Assembly: GCA_025174535.1 (NCBI GenBank)
Contig: JALBUN010000015.1
Location: forward strand, 370,501-434,500
DNA: 64,000 nt
Source: Cantharellus purpuraceus
Taxonomy: Eukaryota; Basidiomycota; Agaricomycetes; Cantharellales; Hydnaceae
Direction of reading: 5' to 3'
Shown here: positions 22,624-34,340 of the stretch, one piece after another
Numbering within the stretch: the stretch's first letter is position 1
Layout: each line of letters begins with the position of its first letter
Notes under the pieces: generated by a model
Told to the model about the DNA's origin: nothing
The model's database searches: none
What the model saw: the letters and a program-made list of their open reading frames with translations, nothing else
Made by a program: the position numbers and the translations under genes

Positions 22624-24565
22624 TCATGCGGAGACATTGCCGGTTCTCTGCGCGACACCAATCTGGGCCTTCGACTGATCGAAGACGGCGTAGACGCTCT
22701 ATTTGGATGTTAGTTAATGTGATGGTGCAATATTTGGGGGCAACAGACCTTTAGGAAGACGTCGCCAAGGATATCGAACGGGTTGTTGCCTCTGCTCTGA
22801 ATCTGCATCAAGGAAAGAAGACATAAGTAGTGAACAGGATGTTTGTGAGCACAATACGTACCCCGCCAAATATCATACCATTCCCAGCATCGTTAAACGC
22901 AAAGTCGTCCGGGTTAACCGTGTATAGCTTGTCTCCAACTGCGAACGACACTGTGGGGACTGCAAACACAAATCGCGTAAACATCAAATAAACCAACTTG
23001 TGTAAAGAAACCCACTCTGTGCATCGGAAGGATACACCCATCCACCCTGCTGCTGATCAAGCGTCGCACCGGGGATAGCACTATAGATGGCATTTGCAGT
23101 GGCGTCAGATACCAACGCGAGCGTAGTGCCAGTGTCCAAGATGGCGGTGTTGCTCATCTGAGAGATCTAAATGCACCAAACAAATCAGTCAGTCAGTCAG
23201 TGCTGTCACAGTGGACAGGAAGGAAAGGCTTACCGTCTGGCCGTTCACACTTGCCGACTCACTGCTGATCATCCAGAATCCCTGCGAATTGTCTACAGGA
23301 GTGAACGTAATACTATAAACCGCCCTCGGTCAGCAACAAGCCAGAGTGAAAACCAATGGCATGCACTGACTCCGACTCCTGCACACCAGCCTTTGCAGCG
23401 TCGATCCCTCCAAAAGTGTAGAATCCATTCCCGTCACCGCGGTCTAATGCGACACTGAAACCATGGCGACGACGATAAGGACCTGAATCCCCGGTGGATT
23501 AGGACATGTCAACATACCTGAAAATTCCTGACGCGATGCCTTGCTGGATGATATTTGCAACTGGGGTGGCGACCGAAGTAGGCTGAACCGTGTTGATAGA
23601 GGGCCAGGCGAGACCCAGAAGACTATAGAGGTGGAAACTGAGTATGGGGTTGTTATAGAAGAAACGGCTTTGTGATTACCCGTCACTTCCTCCTTCCTGA
23701 AGGAAACTGGAGGAGAGCTTCTCGGCGAGTTCGATTGCTTGATTCGGGATCGTCAGTGCGCCGATCTTGATCGCTGAAAGTGATGCTGTGAAAATGTCTG
23801 GCAGCCAAAATGCTCGAGAACGTACTGTCCGTGTATACGTTTCCCTACAAAAGCGAATAAGATATAAAGTGCGCGTTTAAAAATGAATTGGAGCGTACAC
23901 TAGCGCTTGAACCGTCACCGTAGGAAATATTCCATGTAGCTCCAGGAACATGCTTTGACGTCGAGGAGGCAGAGGGTGAATACACCGTCTACCAAAAAAC
24001 AACCAGGTAAATAGACTATTCCTCGGTCTGGAGGGATAGAAAATGTGATTCACGTGTCCAGTGCTATCTGCACGGAGTTCACTGCTCCAGACCCAGAGGT
24101 CACTGGATCCCGTGTCGAAATCAAGCTTGAGAGTCACGCCCGGGGTGCCGATGGTAACGTCGACGACATATTCGAGGTCATTCTGAACGTCTTGCGCGGG
24201 GACTTCGGATGCGGCCCCCCCGGCTATGATGCAGTATAGGCATTGAAGACACCAAATAGGAAAAGGGTGAAATACACACCAACACTAGCACCTTGACCTG
24301 TGGGGACGACTTTCGGGCGATGCCCGCGATGCGGCCTCGTATGCGCATCCTTGTCCGGTATTTGTCTCTTCAACACTATACCGTTTGCCCCCACAAACAC
24401 TGGACTGTCAAAGTTGTATCTACGCGCGGCACGCGCGTAGGAAGCGGGACCCGAGCGTGGGGCAGTCTTGTTGCGCATTAGCGCGAGGGTGATAGCCTTA
24501 GACTTGGAGGAGATGCTTCGTCGAAAGAGATTTTTAATCTTTGTGGCGAGAGTTTGACGCGCCAT
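22624..24565 (-). CDS. Pepsin-like aspartic protease (family A1), divergent member
   Basis: A multi-exon minus-strand gene starts at ATG 24565 and ends at TGA 22624. The first exons are 24565-24280, 24223-24054 and one from 23988; further GT-AG introns follow in frame. The product is roughly 450-470 residues, with two catalytic motifs: DFDTGSSDLWVW (Asp about 132) and AILDTGTTLALV in the C-terminal lobe. The flap region reads ISYGDGSSASG and the end ...VYAVFDQSKAQIGVAQ. Before the first motif lies a basic propeptide-like region of about 110 residues. No clear hydrophobic signal peptide is seen at the chosen start or at an in-frame upstream ATG (24625), which is unusual for this secreted family. 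An unannotated upstream exon could supply it. The family cleaves proteins at acidic pH. Confidence 0.88.
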
Positions 24566-24625
24566 GCTGGGCTGGTATTTAAGGCGGGATGTGGCGACGA
24601 CGAGTGGAGGGGGCGGGGGCTCCAA

Positions 24626-26970
24626 GTGAAACGGTTGTCAGTCCCTATATATAGTCTGACAAACTTCTAGCGAGCTAGAGCATGTCACTGAGCTCTTATC
24701 GCATGTGATTAGGAGGCTACATCTGATCGAACCTATAGCATCCATAAGCTCAAACAAGCACACTTCTAAATGATGGAACCACCCAAATCCGGAACTAAAG
24801 GGAACTGGCTAGCATGATCCGATGCACAAAAGTATGTGCACTCAGCCTGAGTCGCTGCTGTGCAATGTATAATGCGCAACTCTTTTGGTTATTTGAACCC
24901 CTGCGCCATGCGGAAACTCAAGTCACATGTAACGCCACCATCCGACGCCTCCGCCACATCATGGACAAAAACGTTGCGCGTTATATATAAGAACTCTACT
25001 CCTGTGTACGCCTAACTCTTCACCCTATACTTTCAAGCCCACGTCTGATTTTCAGGAGCCACCGTATTCCCCTGTCCCACCCATTCTGGACATTTCCGGA
25101 TACGTATGAGCTTCCAAGCGTCGTGCCTAATAGTGTCACGGAGCAACAGGAGTACGACGTCTGAACAGGTCAAATTCGAGCTGCCCATACATCATTTCCG
25201 ACTCTTCTCTCCTAATTCAAGCTGCGGGGAATCTTGGCTAGTCATCATGGAGCCTTTTGGCTAAGGCAAAGTAGGACCATGTCCCGCCTATCCCGTACGG
25301 TATCGACGGTATCCGTGTACTATTGATCCTATTAAGCAGTCGTTGCGAGTACGTCTTGTGACTGCGCTGGTTTAAAACCGATAAGAATGGGATCATTCAA
25401 AGGTAACACGTCAATATGCCACGTTTATATGAGCATAAGAAAACGTTGGCTCTGTAGTGTCACAGAAGCTATTGCTTACTGGCTTGCTTAAAGTCATGCG
25501 TCCCGCATTTAGTGGCACATCTGTAGGTGGCAACACCCCATCCGTCACGAGAAGGAAGTGTACGTGTCACGGGCCTCGGAGTCTTGGAAAGCGGTGCACC
25601 AATTGTATGAGTCCTCACCAACTATTCACGAGGTTCATGATAGGAGAAAACGGACTGCGGATTATTGTATGAATTGGTGCATAATTTTGTAAGCATTCAT
25701 CATAGGACAGGAGGTATCCCCGAATGTCCCATGGCGCCTACCTGATTGCTCGAGTGGACAGTTATCCAAAGTCAACATCTTTCTTTGGATAACGGGGACC
25801 ATGTGTAGACTCCAACACTCTCATCTAATATAAAAGGTGGGTCCTGAAATGCGTCCGCAAAGGGAAGGAGTGATATTCATAGAGGTCCGCTTATGAAGCG
25901 GACCTGAAGCCGAGCCAAAAATCGATGACAGACAGTTGCCATCACTAGTACCGTAAGACTCAACACTCATAAGAATCTGGTAGATTGGTAGAATGATTCA
26001 AGCACGTGCCTGTGTACTTGTGTTTTTTTTCCTGTGACAAGGCAAAAAGGCTGGAGGTCAGCAGTCACCGTGAAATGCAAGCCATTGCAATTGCGTGGCT
26101 TCGATTAATGTGATCTCCGACGTCAGGTGTGCCGGTGAATATATGGCATTGGCACAAGGCAAACGTTGTCAGCGTGACTTGTATTCAAACTTTGAAGTGT
26201 GGATTCCCAAGTGTTTCGAACCGGTTCAGCAGCAAGTCAAGGCGACATTGACGTTCACTACCCGTACAAGGAAGAGGTGATGAAAGTAGTGTGGAGCTGA
26301 GAAGTTGCGAATGGATCGACTTTCCAAGAAGGTCGAGTTGCTAAACCACTCGGGAACCTAGACTCGGAACATTCGATTGGACCTGTCGCGATGAGCAAAG
26401 AAAATATTTGAACTACTAGCAGGCAGCACATAAGAGTCATTCCACAAGACTCTGATGCAGCTGTAAAAGAGTGAGCTAGAGGTAGAACCGGATCGCTTAT
26501 CGTTGATCTGTTCCCTATGGTGTCTAGGGCAGCGAACCAGCATGTCTGAGTTGAACTTGAGTCCGGGCATGTGCGTGCAAGGAGAGACCAACGACGGCTC
26601 TAGTCGTGGAGCCATCTTATGGGCCCATGGCTAAACATTAGTAGAATGTCGTCTTGTATGACCCGTATGACGTGTGCAGCCATCCATACCTAGGGATGAA
26701 AGTCGATCCTCGCATCTGATGTGAACCATGGAGGTCTTGAATTTATGTAAGGGGATTCAACTTTTTCTTGCCATCTGATAACACTTATTCCAACAGTTTT
26801 TGAGAATCATCGAGGACTGGTCCTCATCTTGACGCATGTCCTCTTATTCAAAAGTGCTCAAGAAGCCGTTACAGAGCGATCGAAGCGTTATGCTGGCATT
26901 ATGCTTGTAACCTTGAGCTTTCGGAATCCTTGACGGCAACCATAGAGTCCAGAGTCTCCCGCTGCGATAT
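24626..26970. other. Long intergenic region
   Basis: About 2.3 kb without a supported gene lie here. Short open frames on both strands (for example minus strand 26615-26258) lack recognisable domains and splice support. The part near 24600-25050 should contain the promoter of the minus-strand protease gene. No RNA gene was recognised. Confidence 0.35.
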
Positions 26971-26973
26971 ATC

Positions 26974-27260
26974 TGTTGGAATATAGAGCATATGTTGAGT
27001 ATGTCCATGTTAATGACAGGCCACGGGATCGGGTGTCCGTCGGAACCCCGTTATCTATTTTTCTCTTACAGAAAGTATAATACGTCTGTGGTGTTTTTCC
27101 TAACCCTCAGCCGTATCCACAATTTATGGACTGAGGTGAGAAACATTGGTGCATATTCTCCTTACCCATTACTTAGGTTGTACAGCTTTATTATTCAGGT
27201 AGATAATCAGCGTATCCACACGAGAACACAAGTAATGAGTTGTGGATGAGCAGTTGCAGG
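26974..27260 (+). mobile_element. Possible degenerate LTR-like remnant
   Basis: The stretch starts TGTTGGAATATAG, like the solo LTR at 61721. It contains CCCTCAGCCGTATCCAC...GGACTGAGGTGAGAAAC (about 27107-27150), a hairpin-prone block that recurs inverted around 39850-39940. I could not find a clear 3' end or a target duplication, so the boundaries are approximate and the assignment is tentative. Confidence 0.3.
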
Positions 27261-27488
27261 TGTCATGGATTACATAACAAGGTTACTCGAGCGGCAACAA
27301 CGGCCGTCGCCTCCCACACCAAGCCGCTGGGCGGCTGAGCGCTGAATGTCGCCGGAGCGCACTGCCGACAACAGCACAACATCAGTAATACATTTGGCGA
27401 CTTGGTCTTGCTCTTCCTGTGGCCACTGGAGCCACTGTTTTTGAAATACAGTATCTTCACGCTGAAGCACGATTTGTCGTCAGCAACG

Positions 27489-29911
27489 ATGGGTTCTAAT
27501 GTGAATGACACACTCGGGTCTGACTCTAAGCTGGCACCAACACGCAGTACCGGTCGCAGGACTTATAAGGGCTCCTCTGTGGCATTGCTGCTTCTCTGCT
27601 TGTCTGTTGTACACCTGGTCACTACATTGGTGCGGCTCTTCAAGCCCGACCCAGTTTCCTCCGACGCGAGTACAAGTTTCGACTGGGAAACAGTAAGATT
27701 AACGCGCTTTTGTGCATTAATGGCTGACACCAAAATGGCTGCAGGTGCAGCCTGCGATTGAGCTCAAGTGGCATGATTGTTTCCCAAACCGACAATGTGC
27801 AAGGCTTGAGGTTTGCGCCATATATCAAATTCGACAGGATCTAAATCCATCGTGGTGCTACAGGTCCCACTAGACTACACCAACTCAACCGGGGAGAAGG
27901 CAGCCATTGCGATGATTCGAATTAAAGCAAAGGTCCCTTCAAACAGTGAGAATTACCGTGGACCAATCCTGTTCAACCCTGGTGAGTCTATCGCTGCTAC
28001 AGTAGATTCGCTTTTTACTAGTTTTGGTTTTGTCAATTACAGGTGGCCCCGGAGGTTCTGGAGTCATTATAATCGATCAGTTGGGCGAATTCTTCCAGAA
28101 GTTGCTTGGAGATGAATACGATATCGTAGGTTTTGATCCAAGAGGTATCACACTCATCTGCTGGCATCTTTTTATTTACGCTGATGTGCCCCAGGTGTGG
28201 GACTAACGACACCTCCTGTATCCAGCTTCTCTGACCCATATGAACGTGCCTACTGGAGTCTGGGCGACTCTCCATTGGTCAACAGCACCTCTAATGCTTT
28301 CATAAGCGCATATGCTCGGTCGGAACTGTTTGGGGAGTTGTCAATGAAGCGTACATCCCATGCTGCTGAATATGTCAGCACAGCAAATGTCGCAAGGGAT
28401 ATGCTCACCATTACCCAAGCTCACGGAAGAGACAAACTGTTGTACTGGGGATTCTCGTATGGCACAATTCTTGGTGCTACGTGAGTGCTGGCCTTTGGAG
28501 AGCTTTCTTTCATATGCTTACTTATTGACGTCAGGTACGCTGCCCTTTTTCCAGTACGTTGTATGTTTCTTTCAGTTGGACAGCGCTGACGACATTCTAT
28601 AAGGAGAACATTGAACGCTTGGTGATCGACGGTGTAGTTGATTTTGATGACTATTACTCCGGTATGAGGTTACTTTCAAGTTTCTTTCTTTCGTCACTTA
28701 GAGATTTGCCACAGGGAATTGGTCCAGAAACCTCCTTGACACCGATAATATCCTCCAATTTTTCTACGACGCATGCTCAGCAGCCGGAACGGCCTGCCCT
28801 TTACATGCGAACTCAAGTAGTCTGGTTCGAAGCAGAGTGGAAAACATATTTGCGTCTATCAAGGACAACCCTCTTCCGGTGCTCGATGATACTGGTTCAC
28901 ATTATGGAATCGTCGACTATAGTATGGTGAAAAACGACCTGTTCACAGCGTTATACAAGCCATTCGCACTACTTCCAGAATCTGCCCAGAGTTTAGCTGC
29001 CATCGAGAGGGGAGATGGTCGTCCTGCTCTCCTGAAGTGGAAAAAATCTCAGCTACAGCCGAAATGTAATGCGACATCGTCACTTCCTCCCGTTAGGCAA
29101 GAGGCGGGGACCGCGATCATGTGTGGGGAGGGCCAGGCATCCGGACGCGATCTTGAGTACGTTATTCGTCATTTCAATGAAGTCAGCAAAACCTCCGTTT
29201 TTGCCGATGTTTGGACGCAATTGACTAGTCTCAACTGCGCGTACGTCCTTGGTTAAAGCTAAAGACATAGAATGTAACTTATAAGTACCTGTAGCGGTTG
29301 GAAACTTAAAGTGAAAGGCCGATATGGAGGTATGTAAATGCGCTCAACCTCTTCGCATGAATAGTCAATATTATATTTTCAGGACCTTTCAATACTACCA
29401 CTCGCTTCCCACTGCTGATAGTTGGTAACACTGCTGGTATGTCCTTTTCCACGTGGTAAATACTAGTACTCATTTGTGCTAGATCCTGTAACGCCACTGA
29501 TAGGGTAAGATTTTCCACCGACAAGTAGGTAACTACTTAAGCTTGCACTCTATGTATAGAGCTACGAAAGCGGCGCAGAAATTTGCAGGATCCTCCTTAT
29601 TGACCGTCAATACGCCAGGGGTATATCTCTTTTTCATAAACGGGTTTCTAAGCTACGCTGACGCTCTGGATTGATCTGACAAGCATTGCTCGTTAGCGGC
29701 AACATCCCCTTCAGCGATGCGATATATCCGTCGCTATTTCAGGGAAGGTATATTGCCGCCTGTAGGAACCGTGTGCGAGGTCGAAGACAAGCTTTATGGT
29801 AGCCCAAAGCAAGAATTCCAAGTCATGACCACGGAAGATCAAGACGTTCTTGATGCGACGAGACTGCTTTCAGAGCATTTCCACAGGACCCGAGAAGGTT
29901 ATTTGTTATGA
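27489..29911 (+). CDS. Membrane-anchored alpha/beta hydrolase with TAP-like C-terminal domain
   Basis: The gene starts at ATG 27489 and uses about ten or more short GT-AG introns. All junctions that I checked keep the frame to TGA 29911, giving roughly 600 residues. A cytoplasmic N-terminus of about 28 residues is followed by one hydrophobic segment (SVALLLLCLSVVHLVTTLV), likely a signal anchor. The body matches the tripeptidyl-aminopeptidase-like alpha/beta hydrolases. It has FNPGGPGGSG (oxyanion region), DEYDIVGFDPRGVGLTTP, nucleophile elbow YWGFSYGTILGAT (Ser), NTADPVTPL (Asp) and NTPGHCSLA (His). Many NxS/T sites suggest a lumenal or extracellular catalytic domain. Family members release N-terminal peptides or hydrolyse esters. 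The substrate here is unknown. Confidence 0.88.
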
Positions 29912-30920
29912 AAATGCTATTTGTGTCAATTCCCAGACATTCTATACGTTTTCTTATCTGTGATGTATCGTATTGGGCTTCAAGTCCACAGTTTCTGGTT
30001 CCAACGTGAATTTTTGTCTATATCTAGCTTTCTCTTGTTTCCCTCGTTCAGTTTGAAATTGAGAGGGCTATTCAAGCGGTCCACGCCAAGCCCAAACCTA
30101 AGAATATCTTGTTAGGAGGCCATGTCGTGAGGGGTAGGGCCCACATGCCTATACTTGTCATACTGGTTCGAGTGTACAATAAGTATCTGAGTCGAGACGA
30201 TACGCGAAGCAGTGCTGGGTATGACTCCGCGAGAGCGGGTCAATGTAGCTGTGTAGGCAACGAGGGGTAAAGGGGTTCGAAAACCTGACGAGAGACAAAA
30301 CAAAGGAGTTTCGAGAAGCAGAGCTATGATATTTGATAATGTAGTACCAGTGAAACTAGCACACGCTGCAACTTCCGATTGCGGGTCGATAGACAGCTAG
30401 CTAGCAGGGCACCCCTGCAGGAAACCTGTCAGCATCCTTACTTCACATCCTGAACCATTCCAACCCGTATGTTTTTTCACGGCAATTCTTACAATTTGCC
30501 TGCCGTACAAAAAAGAACCTTGGTGAAATTGAGACTTTCTTGGGCACGTGATTCAATATTGTACCTTTTCAATAGTGTTGCAACAGCCTCAGCGGTCTAT
30601 CATCGCTAAGCTTTATGCGGTGGCACTGAACTGCTGCACTCCAACAACACGAAATGAAACTGCGAGCCGACGTCCCCGTCGATCGTACCACATCACGCAT
30701 GCCACTAAAGGGTATATGTATTATTATCTACCACAGCACAGATACAACACACTGTATATCATCCGTGCAGGGTATCATTCTGTATGAAAGAGAAGAAAAG
30801 GTCCAAACTAAAGAAGGATCATGCCAAACCCAACTAAATGCGAGACTTCTGCCATTCGGAATAGCAGGGCTAAGACACAGGAAAAAATGAAGCAAGCATT
30901 TCTGCGATCACGAGCCCTCC
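29912..30920. other. Intergenic region between convergent genes
   Basis: No gene is seen. Near 30730-30790 lies a sequence (ACAGATACAAC...GTGCAGGGTAT) that recurs downstream of the other two polyporopepsin-like genes at about 37065-37120 and 42605-42660. It is therefore part of the duplicated protease unit's 3' flank. Confidence 0.45.
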
Positions 30921-32582
30921 TTAGTTGGTGGTGTCAAAAGTGTGAACGGTGGCTGCTAAGCCGACTTGGGAGTTGGCAGTATCGTAGACAGAGTAGAAGC
31001 GTTGACTATACGGAACAATTAGTTGACCGTCGCTCGTTAGTGAGGGAAAAAAAAAAAAGGGGTGGGAACATGACGTACAGGAAGGAAAATCCGTTGATAA
31101 AGTCTAACCCCATCCCGCTGGGTGTTCCGAGGTCACCGACAATGAGGTATGTCGCGCCCTCCACACCGCCAATCTCCAAGTTGAATGCTCGTGGCCATAT
31201 TTGGGCGTTTGCCGTCAACTCATACGTGTTCTGCAAAGCATCAAATCAAAATGAACATTAGACCGTGTATTTTAAACAGACCGTAGAATAAAATTGTACT
31301 CACATCGCCAACCTGGAAAAACAAGCTCTCCAAGGTAGTCGGGTCTGCTACTTTCAAGAGGCCAGTGTCCTGGTCGAGCGTGGCGCCTGTTGCCTGTATG
31401 TATGCCTGGAACGCATCGGTCGCGAGCAAGACGAGAGTTGTCCCTATGGAAGCATTTCATTTCAAACGAAAGAACGAGGAATAAAATCACAAACCTGTGT
31501 CGACGATGCCTGCAGTGGTTCTAAGGATCTGAGCACCACTAGTTCCATACCTGTCAAAATGCGCAGACCCAAGAGCATTAGCAACGAGATGTGGTCGATT
31601 TGGGTATGGAAGACAAGATAACACACGTGATGCTTTGGTCAACTCCCCAAAACTGGCTGGCAGGACTTGTTTGCGTGATGGGTACGAACGAGATGTAACC
31701 CGTGAATTTGCTGGGGTCTACCGCACCAAAGTCGAGTTGCCCATTCGGGTCTTTTAACGAGATGGTGGGGACGAACGAGACGCCCACGAGGGGCTGCTCG
31801 ATGGTGTCTTGGGAGAACAAGTTATCGGTGACTGTGGGGATGGTTCCGCCGCCGCTCGTGGTCCCATTTGTCAAGTCAGTGGGGCCGATGCCAAGGATAC
31901 CATCGAAACCTTGGGGAAGGCAGGCGTCATTAGTGTCTTGATTTCTGAGAAATAAAGAAACTCATACCGTCGAAACCATTTGATGTAGATGCGACACCGA
32001 TGGACTGTCCGGTAATTGTAGCGGCCCCGAGTACCACGTCGTCAGTGACTAGGTATAGGCACATGGTCATGGCTTGCAGGAGGACAGGAATCGTAAACAC
32101 CCACATTCCTTGCCTGAAAAATTCCCACTGCCATACGATACTGACACTGCGTTTCCTGAGTCCTTGGAATTTGGACCAGACTTGTAGGGTAGCCCAGCAC
32201 CGACCCAGGTGTTGGAACTCCCAGTGTCTACTATGAGTGAGTATGTGCCACTCCCGACACCAACTGATGCGCTGTAGATTTGCTGAAAGGGAATAAACAT
32301 TAGTTTCACGCGGAACTGTCAGGTATTGCAGAGATCATTCACCCCGACATTGGTAACATCCACGGGTACGTCTGCCAAAATCTCACCCTTGGCCTTGGCC
32401 AGTCCATAGGCGACGAGGGCACGACCGCGTGCTCTGTCCCGGTTGACCAGAGCCTGTGCGCCGCCGGTCGAGTTGATCTTAATCGCGAGGGGAAGGTTAA
32501 CTGAGGATGAACGAATCTGGATCGGCTTCGCGAGAGCGCTCGAAGCGAGCAAGCAAAGAGAGAGCAACGCGCTTAATGCCAT
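30921..32582 (-). CDS. Polyporopepsin-like secreted aspartic protease 1
   Basis: The minus-strand multi-exon gene runs from ATG 32582 to TAA 30921. A signal peptide (MALSALLSLCLLASSALA) precedes a short propeptide rich in Arg/Ala (RDRARGRAL). The mature enzyme shows LIVDTGSSNTWVGAG (first catalytic Asp), the flap VSYGSGNFSG, TVTDNLFSQ, and TAGIVDTG with TLVLLATDAF across an intron (second catalytic Asp). It then shows YELTANAQIWPR, GLDFINGF and a C-terminus VGLAATVHTFDTTN. These segments closely resemble the polyporopepsin of Irpex lacteus, a milk-clotting acid protease (A1 family). Introns are 50-70 nt. It is one of three same-strand paralogs, with the next two at 37214 and 42761. No inactivating change was found. 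Confidence 0.9.
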
Positions 32583-32703
32583 TGTGTTGAAAAGAAAGGG
32601 GAGGTAGAGAGCGACAGCAACACAAATGGACAAGTGGGAAGGAAAGAGGGAAACTACGAAGCTGGAGTCTTCGCAGTTGCTGAACGAGTGGGGCTTGTGC
32701 CCT

Positions 32704-32712
32704 TTTATGCAA
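32704..32712 (-). promoter_or_regulatory. Probable TATA box of protease 1
   Basis: On the minus strand the sequence GCATAAAAGGGC lies about 125 nt upstream of the ATG at 32582. Protease 3 (44451) has the similar GCATAAAAGAC about 105 nt upstream, around 44554. Conservation between the paralogs supports a core promoter element. Confidence 0.5.
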
Positions 32713-32744
32713 AACGCATCCAGATCATATAATAGAGTCGGCAC

Positions 32745-34340
32745 GCCGCGATGCTATTTAACGCCTAATTCCAACAATTGTTTTTGGACGTAAACGGAGA
32801 ACCATGCTTCGATCACCCATGACGGGGCTTAGTCAAGAATATAGCGCTAAACTGTGTTGTTTCACGTCTGTTGATGTACGAGCTATAGACTTCAGAGTGA
32901 TGGAAAGCGATGCCGGCCTGTCACCCATATACTTATTAGTACCCTCGCCCAACAAATATTTCACGACAATGGCTTCAGCAGTAACGGACCTTGTGTGAAC
33001 TGTCTACAGCATAGCTGATCATCGAGCGTGCATACATCTTTGCGGGATTAAGTAATTGCTCTAGAAGATTGTCGCCTTTATAGGCGTTCGGATAACGGGC
33101 GCAACGTGTTCTATTGAATACCATCATTTATTAATAATCAGCTTCTTACCGCTACACGTGCTCGAACCATGATGGCATGCTTACCTACAAGTCCGCTAAT
33201 GCTTGCGGAGCTCATCAGAAAGAGCCAAGTTTTGCCGTACTGACTCGTGGGAACCTGTTCCGTTGTCGCAATATCAATAATGATCATTAGAATTTGGGTA
33301 CTCACGTCAACGCCGCCGTACGCTGCCACGGTATCGGTAGAACGGCACAAGCTTCACACGCCCTTATCTCTCGTAGTGGGTGGACCGGCTTGGTGAGTTT
33401 TGATCCGCGACATCAGGGGTGACTGCTTTTGCATTAGGGCGTATATGGAAGCTTAAGCTGAGCCGTAGGAAAAGCTACAGTGGAGCGTTCGCGAGGCCCC
33501 GGTGAAGCTCTACAGTTGCTCCACACATGCCGCTTTGAAGCTCCGTTCGAAAAGTGTGTCAGACCTCACTACCACGCCGATGTGAAGCTATCAGGCACAG
33601 AGCAGGAGATTCCGGCAAATGGTTTGGGAGGCACAGGGATGCCATGCTATTCGGAGCTACCGGTTTAGGCTTGGACCGTTGCTTCACTTTGGACTCGGGC
33701 GAGTTCATTCGGGATGCAAGGCAGGTCGAGATGACGCTGACTAGACGCCAAGACACAGAACCGTGAAGTGTTGAAAAAGGAAAAATTGCGAAGGGATGCC
33801 TCTTGAGCAACACTTCATCAGAAGAGTTGTTGCGTCCCCAGATGCTGGACTCGGGGGTTTCGACTGAACATGGCGCGAAAAACAAGGAAGACATTCGAAC
33901 GAACGCATACCGATTTCACAGCGCAAACACTACTGTAGCTTTTAGATGGGTGAATTGGAGCAGTTTGTCTATTCCCCATGAAGACAACGAACTGTGTACA
34001 GTCAGACTTGTGGTGCATGGTTAAAGAGGACCCCAGGGGACGAGTAGGAACGTGGCTAAGAAGCTGCAGTAATTGACTGAGTTCCGCACAAGTCTGTGGT
34101 GATAGACATGTAATGCAGTCAGACGTCAGTGACACGTCTAATCTTTAATATATTAAAAATCCGTTCCTAGGCATGCTTGAGGCAAACGTTAGATCCCTGC
34201 ATGAGATCTATGCTTATTGGGCAGCAGAGATACATACTTGGTCGCTCTCGATGTTTTTACAGAACTTGGCAGAAGCTGGAAGGGCCTCACCTACGCAACG
34301 AATCGGAGATTCATGTGTTTCTCCGAAACTCCGCCATCTC
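32745..34340. other. Intergenic region with a possible exon remnant
   Basis: No complete gene is supported. On the minus strand around 33350-33140, two short open pieces, one with TDTVAAYGGVD and one with VPTSQYGKTWLFLMSSAS, are joined by a plausible GT-AG intron, and a GTAAGC donor follows the second. They could be exons of a lost gene, but I recognise no family. The rest shows nothing clear. Confidence 0.3.

Noticed and set aside
30160..30290. Possible tRNA-like T-arm (GGGTTCGAAAACC)
   Set aside because: No matching acceptor stem, D-arm or anticodon arm could be placed around it.
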